DNA of 64,000 bases from Nematostella vectensis (Eukaryota; Cnidaria; Anthozoa; Actiniaria; Edwardsiidae), in the NCBI RefSeq assembly GCF_932526225.1, contig NC_064041.1, positions 8,988,313 to 9,052,312 of the forward strand, given 5' to 3'. A program made the position numbers and the translations under genes. Below, one piece after another: positions 35,905-48,394 of the stretch (the first letter of the stretch is position 1; the number at the start of each line of letters is the position of its first letter). A model generated the notes under the pieces. The model did no database searches, was not told where the DNA came from, and saw only the letters and a program-made list of their open reading frames with translations.

Positions 35905-37352
35905 TTACCCTAGCAGTCTACCCGAACACTACCCTACCTCACACTACAACTCTACCCGAACACTACCTTACCCTAGCACTCTACTCGAACACTACCCTAC
36001 CTTACCCTAGAACTCTACCCGAACACTACCCTACCTTACCCTAGCACTCTACCTGAACACTACCCTACCTTACCCTAGAACTCTACCCGAACACTACTCT
36101 ACCTTACCCTAGCAGTCTACCCGAACACTACCCTACCTTACCCTAAAACTCCACCCGAACATCACCCTACCTTACCCTAGAACTCTACCCGAACACTACC
36201 CAACCTTACCCTAGAACTCTACCCGAACACTACTCTACCTTACCCTAGAACTCTACCCGAACACTACCCTAGCAGTCTACCCGAACACTACCCTACCTTA
36301 CCCTAGCACTCTACCCGAACACTACCCTACCTTACCCTAGCAATCTACCGGAACACTACCCTACCTTACCCTAGCAGTCTACCCTCACACTACCCTACCT
36401 CACACTAGCAGTCTACCCGAACACTACCCTACCTCACACTAAAACTCTACCCGAACACTACCTTACCCTAGCACTCTACTCGAACACTACCCTACCTTAC
36501 CCTAGAACTCTACCCGAACACTACCTTACCTTACCCTAGCACTCTACCTGAACACTACCCTACCTTACCCTAGAACTCTACCCGAACACTACCCTACCTT
36601 ACCCTAGCAGTCTACCCGAACACTACCCTACCTTATCCTAGAACTCCACCCGAACATCACCCTACCTTACCCTAGAACTCTACCCGAACACTACCCAACC
36701 TTACCCAAGAACTCTACCCGAACACTACTCTACCTTACTCTAGAACTCTACCCGAACACTACACGAGCTTACCCTAGCAGTCTACCGGAACACTACCCTA
36801 CCTTACCCTAGCACTCTACCCGAACACTACACGAGCTTACCCTAGCACTCTACCCGAACACTACCGTACCTTACCCTAGCACTCTACCCGAACACTACCC
36901 AACCTTACCCTAGCATTCTAGCCGAACGCTACTCTACCTTACCCTAGAAGTCTAGCCGAACTCTACTTTACCCTAGCAGTCTACCCGAACACTACCCTAC
37001 TTTACTCTAGCAGTCTACCCGAACAATACCCGAGCTTACCCTACCAGTCTACCCGAACACTACCTTACCCTAGCAGTCTACCCGAACACTACCCTACCTT
37101 ACCCTAGCAGTCTACCCGAACACTACCCTACCTTACCCTAGCACTCTACCCGAACACTACCCTACCTTACCCAAGCAGTCTACCCGAACGCTATCCTACC
37201 TTACCCTAGAACTCTACCCGAACACTACCCTACCTTACCCTAGAACTCTACCCGAACACTACCCTACCTTACCCTACAGTCTACCCGCACACTACTTTAC
37301 CTTACCCTAAAACCCTACCCGAACACTACCCTATTTTACTCTAGAACTCTAC
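35905..37352. repeat. 34-bp minisatellite, about 42 copies, rich in TACCC
   Basis: Unit of about 34 bases built from ccctagcactctacccgaac and actaccctacctta. Some units are shortened by deletion of ccctacctta. The array is continuous and gene-free. Confidence 0.95.
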
Positions 37353-40300
37353 CGCCCCACCAGCCAATCCCAAAGTTTTGCAGGCGCGTAGCTTAGGAAG
37401 CCCTTGTTTCGCGCGTGTTTTCGTTTTCATAATTAAGATTTCTACCAGCAATCCTCACCTACCCCACGAAGTCGTAATTTATTCACTCTTCCACCTCCTG
37501 TTACAGTGACACACAATAACACAAGGCTCTTATGAGTAGCCACTCTATAAATCTTTTCATTATCAATTCCATTTGCAGCCCTAGGCAACCGTGTTATATA
37601 AGTCACCCATTGGTCTCGATTACTCTTTTTTCTTTAAAGAAAAAAAAAGAAGAAAAAAAAGCGGATTTGATAGCCTAGTTTGTTCCGTTTGCGACAGCAT
37701 GACATCTCAATTAAATCCATCAATTAGGAACTGGTCATGTGTATATACTCCTTAGTAATCACAAACCAAACGATTTACAAATTTGAGCTTTTCTCATGCT
37801 TCAAGTATTAAATCGTCTTCTCGGCATCAATTGAACTAACAACAGCACGAAAAGCGATTCTTCGTGCTATGAAACCCCAAAGGTAAGAATAATATTCTTC
37901 AAAATGCATTTAACTTCTGTTTAAACTATATGTTGTCGATATTACTAAAGCTATAAGCGTCTGAGCTTGGGATTACTGAGTGTAAGAGTTTAAGTTCTGG
38001 TCGTAGATTTTTCATGGAAATCTATGAAAGCAGGACATGTGTATTTCGCCAAGGCCTCGAAATCAGTAGTTTGTTTCCTAAGAAAATAGAACACTGGATT
38101 TCAAACACAAGAGCATGAAGGACTTCTATCGATGTGTAATACTAACGATACTACAACTGAGCTAAAGCGTGAATTCTAGATCATTACAAGATAGGGGATC
38201 AACTGTATAAAACCGCGACGCAGATACTAAAAATACAATTACGATATTAAACAAAAAAAATGCGTTTTGAGTTTTTTTTTTTTTTGTTGTAATTGTAATA
38301 TGAAAAATTTTTCAATAAATATCGCCAAGAAAATTTAATGGATGAATAAAGCTTATCTTGAATATTCATGCTTTTAAGCGGTTATAAATGGATGTTATCT
38401 GATTTTTGCATAGTAAATTTTCCTATTCTTCACCTCAACTCGAGTGCTTAATTAAATGCAATGTTCTTAAAATCTAATATTGATGTTCTTATTTACAAAG
38501 CTCTTGTAATCGTACAATACTTCTCGAATCTTTGATCATGTCGATCGTTTATTCGTTTTTTTAGCATTCAAAGAAAGCCAACTGTCTATTTTTTTGTGTT
38601 AAACGCAGAGACCTGTTGGAAAGCGTACCGCAAATTTAACCTGACGATTAACAATTTAATTATCATTTAGCCTTAGGTTATTTCATTACTAGAGTTATTT
38701 CTCCGGTGTTTGATCCAATATAGTTTGAGCTATTTATATTCATTCATAAGGCACTTTGGATACAGCTGTAGTCCCCAATTCAAAACGAGTATGGCGTAAG
38801 AATTACGTGTGCCACATAACAGGCCCATTGAGATCTGCTGAAAATTACGAGCATTTAGGAGATCAGTCTAAAAACTGTAGCTATAACAACCAACCAGAAA
38901 ACAGATTTTCTTCATAAAAATAACCAGTTGGAAAGCAAAAGAGTTAAGACCCGAACTTGACAGGAGATTTCTTTGACCAAACAGAAGACCGGAGTGTTAA
39001 CCAATCAAATGCAAAGTAGGAAGGGGAGAGAATAGCTCGGGAAGAATAGTCAGTTCTTATAGAGATGATATGGAAGCCCTCAGCAACATCTTTTAAGAAG
39101 ACTCTGGGACCGATTTGTTTGACAAATCGTTTAGTTCCGGAAAAAGAAGTCAATACAAATGGGAAGCATATCTGATTAGCAAACTGAATCCACTTAAATC
39201 TCAAGGAAGTTCAACATCTATTCTACAATCAAGAATCTCGTTTCACTTATAACCAAAACGGCTCCATGCTATTGCTAAAGCTTAAAATTGTATATGGATA
39301 GTAATATTTTTCCAGATTGATACGAAATTTATATTCATATAGTCATCCCGAATCGAGATATATTTCGTTATCGGTGTTTCTTGAATTATTGCGGGTGAAA
39401 ATACACAAAGAGTTGTTACTAAGGTACTTGAAATAACTACGTGGGTAGTTACGCGACCGCTAACGCAAAATGCACGACTGCAAAGCGACCAAGGAGGGAG
39501 GGGCTTATGTCACCACACATATCAATCAATGGCTGTCCTAAAAGAGTCTGGGGCGAGTGCGAGGAAGACCTGTGATATTCCAAAATGTTAGGGACTAAGC
39601 ACCATTTCCAAGATGGCTGCCAGAAAAATCGTAGTAAACATGAGTTCCTGCAAGTTTACGTGGAAATTTTCGACTTACAAATAAAGCGGTAAAAAAGCGA
39701 AAAAATGATTGAAGCGGACTTCCAAATATGGTATGTAATGCTTAATCAGGAAATGACCGAGCGATCTAGAAAAACGAAAGAGAAATGGTTCATGGGTAAC
39801 GATTAAAAAACCGAATCCTGGTCTCTGAAAGCCATATGAATGTTCACAGGCGCATAAACAAGAATGTTACAGCTTTCCAGACCTATGTTTTTATTTACGT
39901 TTATTTGGTAATTTTTGGATAACCATGGAGCACTGCGGGTTACGAGTGAAACCTTATTTGAAATAGGTGTATAAAACCTGGTACAATACCACTAGCGCTT
40001 ACCCAATCAACAGCAGTACAATCTCAGGGCGTCGAGGTCAGCAGAACGCGGCGCGAGAATGAGGCGCCTTGTTCCGCCGCGACACTTTTCCTCGCGTTCT
40101 GAACGGGTTTCCTGTGTCGGGCAATAGTCACGAATGAAACCCATTTGAGTGCACGGGGTATGAAATTTTGTGACATAGAAAGCTAAAGTGTAGAGGCAAT
40201 TGATTTTTTGCCTTTTTTAAAATACAATATCGCTTATAAAAAACCCCGCAAGAACAAAGCAGAAAATCAAAATAAATACGTATGTTCGGTTATTTGATCC

Positions 40301-43300
40301 CATTTCAAAGTCAAATATTTTGATCTTTGTATGAAAATAAAAACCGAGATTGCTAGACACGGCATGTGCATTCTTGTAAACACATTTATTCTATGACACG
40401 CAAAAGGACTTTTATTTTGACGGGTTTTGGTTCAATTAAACCAATGTTTGCATTTTATTGATAAGACGGGATTTTTCCTTGCATTACTATTAATCAACTT
40501 GATAAAAATTGAAACAATTTTGTTTCATTTTTGTTTCATCTTAAAAGTATCACACTGTGTTTCTTTCGCTGTCCGCAAAAAAAAAGTTACAACAAACTAG
40601 ATTTCAGATTTTAGAATTTATTCAAGAAAGCATAAGAAAAAAATCTGATCAAAATATTGGCTTGAGTTCTTGTAATCTAAACCCATTTTGTCACCTGTCG
40701 ACTTTTTATCTTAAGCTTAGTGTAAACTGCTTAATAACGGGCTATTTCGAATAATTCAATTCTTTTGTTTTCTACGACTACGTACTGGCATTGTAATTCG
40801 TGTCGAGCGAGGGAACGCCGAATTAGTTGATGCACATTTATGCAAAATCAGATACGGCCTAGCGAAGCGTGTTATTTCATGCCAAAACCACGAACATTCT
40901 CGTGGAATAGAAAGACCGCACAACACCACAAATCCCCTGAATTGGTTATGGCTTAGGGTGTAAATTGTGCATTTAGCTGTCTGTGCCTACATCACAAGAT
41001 TATAAAGTAAAGAGTCGCTGATATTTTGACAAGGAAGCCACGCCGAACAAGCTCATTAAAGTAAGAGTTGATTCACTTTCTAAGTAATCCCATTCCCTCA
41101 TGTTTCACAGAGATGTTGTTTAGCTCGTATGGATTGGTCTCTGGGCCATTAACATACACAAGGTGCTTTCAAATGCAGTAAAAATCGTCTCAGGTAGTTG
41201 TCAATGTATTTGAACAATGTTGATAAACTTAGTCATGTACACATGCCTTGCGTATAGAGAACGTAGCTAAATCGCGCCACTGTAACTACTTGAGCCACAA
41301 TTAAACAATTTTCACTTATGATTTCTTGGAATAACCGTTTAATCACATCCAGTACACGACCGTTTATGGGCTTCGAGCTATTTGTGTACACAAACTTAAA
41401 GAAATAATTATGGATGCTAGTCGGCAAAACACCTCAAAGACGATGCTATTAGAGAACAAAAGCCCCTCGGAGGACAAACTAGTGATTTCATCAGTATGTT
41501 ATTGAAGAAAAGATAAGATTTCAAACGAGGAAATGAACTGAAAAAATCTTGCGCACTAAAATTGGTATCCAGTGGTAAAGAGTACAATCCAATACTGTCG
41601 GTAGGCTTTGCATTCCTTAGGAAACATTTCTCACTATTCTTACTTGAGTCCAAGTTCTGTGAAAATACATTCTTGAAATGATTGAAAATAGAGACATCGT
41701 CATTCAGGTATTCACTTTAATGCATTTTGCTTTGTTAATTCAATTACCGAGAACACAAGACTCAAAGGTTTTTTTTGAAGTGAACAAAGCTTAATTTTCA
41801 GCTAAGCACAAATCGGAGTTATCGGCCATTAGCCAATCAAAGAGCTGATAAAGAGGTAAAAATGACATTCCATGGCTTAATTATTTTTCTTTATTGTGTC
41901 CACCATTTAAAACATAAAAAAGTGATTATCAACTCGCGTATTTAACAAAATCTTAACACTAACAAAAACAAATCTTAAGAGTTTTAAAATAAACAAATCT
42001 GAGGCTGGCGGATCAATCATACCGACCATTTATTCAACTTTATCTATCGACTTCTTTTCAAATGCTTCGTATACCACCCTTCTTTGCATATCTTAAGGCA
42101 TGTTTTTGCTCCTACAATCACCCACCCGCATCCGGGACGATGAGTACAAAACAGTCCTAAGTAGTGAGGTCATTGTGTAAGGGAAAACCCTGCTGTGCTT
42201 AAAACAGGACTCAAAATTCAAGCTAATTATATCCCGTGTTGTCTTCTGTGTAAACCCTGGGGCTGCTCAAAAACACAACCATAATACCGTTGATACAAGT
42301 ATTTACCCGCTTATAAGAACCTAGGTTTTTCCAGGTTAGCCTAATCAGGTTCATATTTAATGGGTACTATTTTATATTTTAGGCTACTTAGGTTCTTAAA
42401 TAGATTCTTAGTTTTAAAGAAAAGTTAATATACTAATGGCTAATAGAAGTGTGGTATCCAGATTGATGAAATGTTAATACCGGCCTGGCCTTGGTACAAT
42501 ATGTGATCATTAAATAATAAATAGTTTACTGCTTGACAATCATGATTTTCATCATTGCTAGGAGATCTAAAAGGATAATTTTCTTAAAATAATAAGCTAA
42601 AGAGGTTTTTATTTAACGGGGGTCTAAATTGGTATTTTTAGGCTAACAGGATCTTAAATTCTAGGTTCTTTATACTAATATTAAGAATCTATGAGCGGCT
42701 AATTTGCGTAAACATACGGTTGAAGAATAAAATTTTTTATCTACTAAGACTAGAAAGGTTTTTATGATTAACATTTACATAGAAAAGGTGTTTTCAATCA
42801 TTAACAGCCTGAATAGTGGCAGAGCATATGGGCCTAGAATCGATCCTGAAGTCACCCACAAAGTAGGAGTTGAATCTGTCCGTGATTCAATTTATTCCCC
42901 GATACGATCCTTGGTCAATGATAGGTTGAAAAGCAAGCGCTGCTAGGCTGTGTAACCTAGTCAGCTCAAGTGAGACTTGTGCCATGCATGAATTGCCAGG
43001 ATTTCTTGCGATAATACACAAAAATGCTGGGTGCATTGGTGTAATTGGGTGCACAACCCGACAACATGTACACCAACACCACCGAGTATAACGCATCAAC
43101 CCAGAAAAATGAATCTATCAGTGGTTGTCTTTTTAAGTAGCGCACGGGAAACCTGTGATTCTTTAAAGCGTTAGGGCCTCTCTTTTAAGTTTGTGGCCAA
43201 ATAGAATAGTTACTACTAGTTTAAGTGGTAGTATTCGTAAGGCGATGGGGGAAAAAACGAGGAAAGATCAGAGTTCTAAAAAAAGACTGAATTATATCGA

Positions 43301-43416
43301 AGGGGTGGTAACGAAATTGAAGAGGGACACTCCAGAAAAAAAATTGGACAAGCGAGACTTGGCTAGAAACATACCATAAATTCCTACTTTTGTTCTAGGG
43401 TGGCTACTAATGGGAC
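37353..43416. other. Long gene-poor interval
   Basis: About 6 kb with no family-supported exon on either strand. The open frame at 38944-39204 (-) and those at 41233-41653 (-) have no recognisable motif. One dispersed repeat copy is at 39626-39790. Confidence 0.5.
39626..39790 (+). repeat. Dispersed repeat, copy 1
   Basis: Shares aatcgtagt-aacayga-ttcctgcaagt, tcgacttacaaa, aaagcgaaaaaa, gaagcggact and gagctagaaaaacga with 45904-46065 in the same order and orientation. Confidence 0.75.
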
Positions 43417-43732
43417 ATGCACAAGACGTCGGTATTATACGCGCTTTTAGTTGCATGCAGTATCGCTGATCTACTTTGTAGCGCTGAACTGCACTGGGAA
43501 GGCTGTGGCAGTTATTCGGGTGTTGCTGTCAGAGAGACTGGGATGGAATATTGTCAAATTCGAAGTTGTACATTTGGTAAGTAGAAGTGTCTTTCGCCTT
43601 TCTTGTGTTTTTAGTCTTTCTGTTTTAGTCCCCTTTACAAGTTACTGTTTATTTGCTACCTAACTTCCTATAGTTGCTCACATAGCCTGCAATTTTATTG
43701 TACTGCAAAAGGCTTTAGAAAACCATAACATT

Positions 43733-43827
<95 letters not shown>

Positions 43828-46800
43828 AAAGATGATAAAGATGATGATTACGATGATGATGATAAAGATGATGATGATGATGTGATGACGTTACGATAAT
43901 GATGATTATTATAATGATGATGATGATGATTATAAATAATGATGATGATGATATTGATGATGATGACGATTATGATGATGATGATTATAGTGTTGATCTT
44001 TTAATATATTATATTCCTCGCTTCCTCAGATACTCCATCTCAAGGGAACCACCGCTCACCCCCTTCTCTCTCCTCCGTTGCACCTCTAACCACACCCATC
44101 TACACACCTCTCATTGCTCTAAACAAGCTACTTTGGAGCCTCGACTCCATTCTATACAAAATACTACTTCTATGTCTGCTGCGAGTAGTATTCAGATGTG
44201 GGAACCCTGTGGAACTGTACGTTGCGTTGGCTGCCTTATTTCACTCGGGAACCCTGTCTCAAGCTGTGACTACTGGACCCAGTTCCACTACCACAGGAAG
44301 TCCGACGGAATCTGCTTTCATCAGCCAATACAAAAGAGGTCAGTGAGTTATGCACTATCACTATCACTGTCACTATCACTATCACTATCACTATCACTAT
44401 CACTGTCACTGTCACTGTCACTGTCACTATCACTATCACTGTCACTGTCACTATCACTGTCACTGTCACTATCACTATCACTGTCACTATCACTGTCACT
44501 GTCACTATCACTGTCACTATCACTGTCACTGTCACTATCACTATCACTATCACTGTCACTGTCACTGTCACTGTCACTATCACTGTCACTATCACTGTCA
44601 CTATCACTATCACTATCACTGTCACTGTCACTGTCACTATCACTATCACTGTCACTATCACTGTCACTATCACTGTCGCTGTCACTGTCACTGTCACTAT
44701 CACTGTCACTATCACTATCACAATCACTATCACTGTCACTGTCACTATCACTGTCACTGTCACTATCACTATCACTGTCACTATCACTGTCACTGTCACT
44801 ATCACTATCACTATCACTATCACTGTCACTGTCACTATCACTGTCACTATCACGATCACTATCACTATCACTATCACTGTCACTATCACTGTCACTATCA
44901 CTATCACTGTCACTGTCACTGTCACTATCACTGTCACTATCACTGTCACTGTCACTATCACTATCACTATCACTATCACTATCACTATCACTATCACTAT
45001 CACTATCACTATCACTATCACTATCACTGTCACTGTCACTATCACTATCACTGTCACTGTCACTATCACTGTCACTGTCACCATCACCATCACCATCACC
45101 ATCACCATCACCATCACCATCACAATCACTATCACTATCACTATCACTATCACTATCACTATCACTATCACTATCACTATCACTATCACTATCACTATCA
45201 CTATCACTATCACTATCACTATCACTATCACTATCACTGTCACTATCACTATCACTGTTACTGTCATTATCGCTGTCACTGTCACTGTCACTGTCACTGT
45301 CACTGTCAATGTCACTATCACTGTCACTATCACTGTCACTATCACTATCACTATCACTATCACTATCACTATCACTATCACTATCACTATCACTATCACT
45401 GTCACTGTCACTGTCACTGTCACTGTCACTGTCACTGTCACTGTCACTGTCACTGTCACTGTCACTGTCACTGTCACTGTCACTGTCACTGTCACTGTCA
45501 CTGTCACTGTCACTGTCACTGTCACTGTCACTGTCACTGTCACTATCACTATCACTATCACTATCACTATCACTATCACTATCACTATCACTATCACTAT
45601 CACTATCACTGTCACTATCACTATCATTGCACCGTCACTATCACTGTCACTATCATTGCACCGTCACTATCACTGTCACTATCATTGCACTGTCACTGTC
45701 ATTTTAAGTAATTTTCCGTGTAAGAACTAGGAAACCTAACGGCAAGTGCACGCTGCCTTGCCAAATATGTATTTGTTAATTCTAGAAATTTGATTGGCTA
45801 AGACAAGCAATTATATATAACATTTTACAAAATCATTGATTATTTTTTCTGTGATTTGTGAACCCCCTTGGTACGCGCGTATACCCCCCTATTTACTGAA
45901 GCAAAATCGTAGTTAACACGAATTCCTGCAAGTATGCGTTGAAATTATCGACTTACAAAGCTCTAAAGCGATAAAAAGCGAAAAAAACAAATGTTTGAAG
46001 CGGACTCTCAAATATGATATGTAATGCCTAATAAGCAAATAACAAAGAGAGCTAGAAAAACGACAGTTGTTAAAACAAGATTGACTGATATTGTTATTTA
46101 TTTGTTTTGCATTAGGTGAATGCGATGCCGGCTGGGTCCAAATGAACTCTTCGTGCTACTATCCCTCACGTGAAAAGAAATCATTTGATCGCGCGCAAAG
46201 AGCGTGTAGCTATCATGCGGCCAGCCTCGTCACCATAACGAGTCCAGAAGAGAACTCATTAGTATTCAACATAGCACGTGACTTCTTGGTGACGCCAGAA
46301 GACACACCAGTCTGGATAGGTATGTCCGATTGCAGTACATGTTAGCTGCATGGGTAGCCCAAGCTCTGTCATTGAGTAATCGGGGGAATTCGAATAAATG
46401 ACACAGAACAGCGCTAAAAGTAACGGCTCCAAATGCGCTCTAAATCGCTTAAACCTGGAAATACCTTCAAGTACTACATCAAAATGGATGGAGTTTATTA
46501 CATTTTAAGGAAAAATTCTAGCACAAAGTACCAACCGGCAATGGGGCGTAGCTTGGGCTACGTGTGGTTGCAGACGGGAACTCGGTGTTTTCCGCGCACA
46601 GTTAGGCAATGTGTCGAGACTCCGCCGCCATATTGTTTTGCTTAGTCGACTCTATCCTACAATTCAGCTAAACAAATCGAGACAGCAACTGCTGCTCAAC
46701 TCATTAGTACACCGAGTAAATATGGGTTATGTTGAATCAGAGAATTCTTCGGTAAGAGTACTTACGGTGTGCATATTTGCGTATAAAACGTCACGCTAAA

Positions 46801-48394
46801 GAATGACAGTTCCTGTAGCAGGATTGTCAATCTTCTTTCTCAAAGGCCCTACAAACACGCAAAGAGGTTCGAAAGGGTATATCCTAATATTTTTATTTTT
46901 ACTCTTATGTACGACCCTCTGTTTTTAAATCTCCAGTGAAATTGTAAAGAAAATCAACCAACACACGCCAATGACTGCTCACTCACTTCTGTTTTTTTTT
47001 CTGCAGGAATGGAGCGTGCGCAGTTGAGCTCTACCTCACAGACCCTGCAGTGGACTGATGGCACCCCCATACATTACACCAACTGGATCATCGGCGAGCC
47101 TGACTCCAACGGTGCATGTGTACAGATGATCCTTAATGGTTTATGGGAGGACTCCTCTTGTTTGCAGACGCTTATGTTTATATGTAAAAAGCGTAAGTAG
47201 AAACCGGTGCTAATAAAGCTGTACTGAGCGAACATTTGGCGCAACCCACAGTGTTATTAGAAAACGATTCAAGGCCTTAGAAATCTGCATACTTGAGTGT
47301 TTCTGAAAATGAAGATACCAATGATGCCACACGGCCCTTAGACTGTATCCACATTTGAAATGCGTGCAAAATAACGCAATTACTGGAATGCGAAGACGCA
47401 GCTTTAAACCTGAAACAGCGTCTTCAATGTTCAGCGTCTTCGTGGTGTTTTTCACCTAAATAGTCTATGGGAGACTTGGACGAGAATTTAAGAATGTATG
47501 AAGGAAATGCATTTTTATGTTGCCCAATTTTACAAAGAAAACCAATTTTCTGAAAGTTTTTACGTAAAATTCTGTGACTTAGACAATGCAAGAAATGAAT
47601 TGATGTCGGACTTAAAATGTACATGATTAATCTTCTTATAAGATGACCGAGCTCTTTCTTTGCTCTCTTGTCATAAATTTGTATTGTTGTTGTTGTTTTC
47701 AGCAAGCTCCTTCCCACCCCCATACTCACGTAGCACTGAGCTCGCAGTGATGGTCGGGATACCTCTATCATTCGCGGTTATTGTAATTAGTGTGGTCAGC
47801 TTTCTCGTTCTCAAGAGCATGCGCGATGCAGATGGGACATTCTTCGGGTACGGAAAAAACCGAAATAAGGAACGCATGCACGCCGCTATCGTTGACGTCA
47901 CAGCTAGTGTTGCCCATATAAGGGCACAACGTGGCTTTAATGCAGAAGATTACCAGTCCCCCTCTAAATCTAGCACGAAATCGAGGTCGCATTCAATTGC
48001 TTCATCACAGAACAATAACCACACGAATCCAAAGCCTGGAACGAGTAGTGACCGGTCTCCAGATATTTCCCCGGGTTCACCGGAGAGGAGGGAATTCGCT
48101 CAGGTGACTGGGCCGAGGATTGAAATAGAGGAAGACCCAGAGCGGATCGAGATTCAGATTTGCGCTTCCTCGACTAGCATCGAACAGGATCCAAGCAGGT
48201 TTCAATCCACCACGAGTCTTGATTACTTAGTATCTAAATCCTTTATCACGCCGAAGACGAGAAAATTGAAGGGAATACAAAAACTCGAGGCCACGGTCCG
48301 TCCCGCGGGAAAGCACGGGATTTACAGAAAAAAAGACAGTTTTAACCGAGGCAGCTTTACTAAAGGCAGCTCTAAGAAACCCAGTTTAACATGA
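43417..48394 (+). CDS. Single-pass C-type lectin-like receptor, 516 aa
   Basis: Predicted type I cell-surface receptor. Exons with agreeing phases: 43417-43576, 44030-44338, 46116-46319, 47007-47192, 47703-48394. The start ATG opens a signal peptide ([20 protein letters not shown]). Exons 3-4 are the C-type lectin domain, about residues 157-286: [36 protein letters not shown], then [33 protein letters not shown] and FICKK. The calcium-site motifs are EPD and WED instead of EPN/QPD and WND, so the ligand class cannot be predicted. Exon 5 encodes the membrane span ([20 protein letters not shown]) and a Ser-rich cytoplasmic tail of about 190 residues. Exon 2 is the weakest: its phase fits, but its product has no known domain and a second, Cys-rich frame is also open there. 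A possible AATAAA is at 48716-48721. Confidence 0.8.
43733..43990. repeat. (GAT)n microsatellite in lectin-receptor intron 1
   Basis: A pure ATG/GAT run of about 95 bases, then degenerate GAT units up to the exon 2 acceptor region. Confidence 0.92.
44347..45705 (+). repeat. 1.36-kb hexanucleotide array (TCACTA/TCACTG)n in lectin-receptor intron 2
   Basis: About 225 units of CACTATor CACTGT in mixed order, with a block of seven CACCAT units near 45081 and a long pure CACTGT block at about 45395-45545. It has no stops in several frames, giving false proteins of Ser-Leu, His-Tyr/Cys-His or Ile/Thr-Val runs. It begins within ten bases of the exon 2 donor. Confidence 0.97.
45904..46065 (+). repeat. 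Dispersed repeat, copy 2
   Basis: Homologous to 39626-39790; it ends about 50 bases before the lectin exon at 46116. Confidence 0.75.

Noticed and set aside
38944-39204. 86-codon minus-strand frame
   Set aside because: No recognisable motif, no splice context and no neighbours; not enough to call a gene.
43899-45711. Very long open frames on both strands (Ser-Leu, His-Tyr-His-Cys and Ile/Thr-Val repeats)
   Set aside because: They are translations of the (TCACTA/TCACTG)n array, which has no stops in several frames, and the region is an intron.
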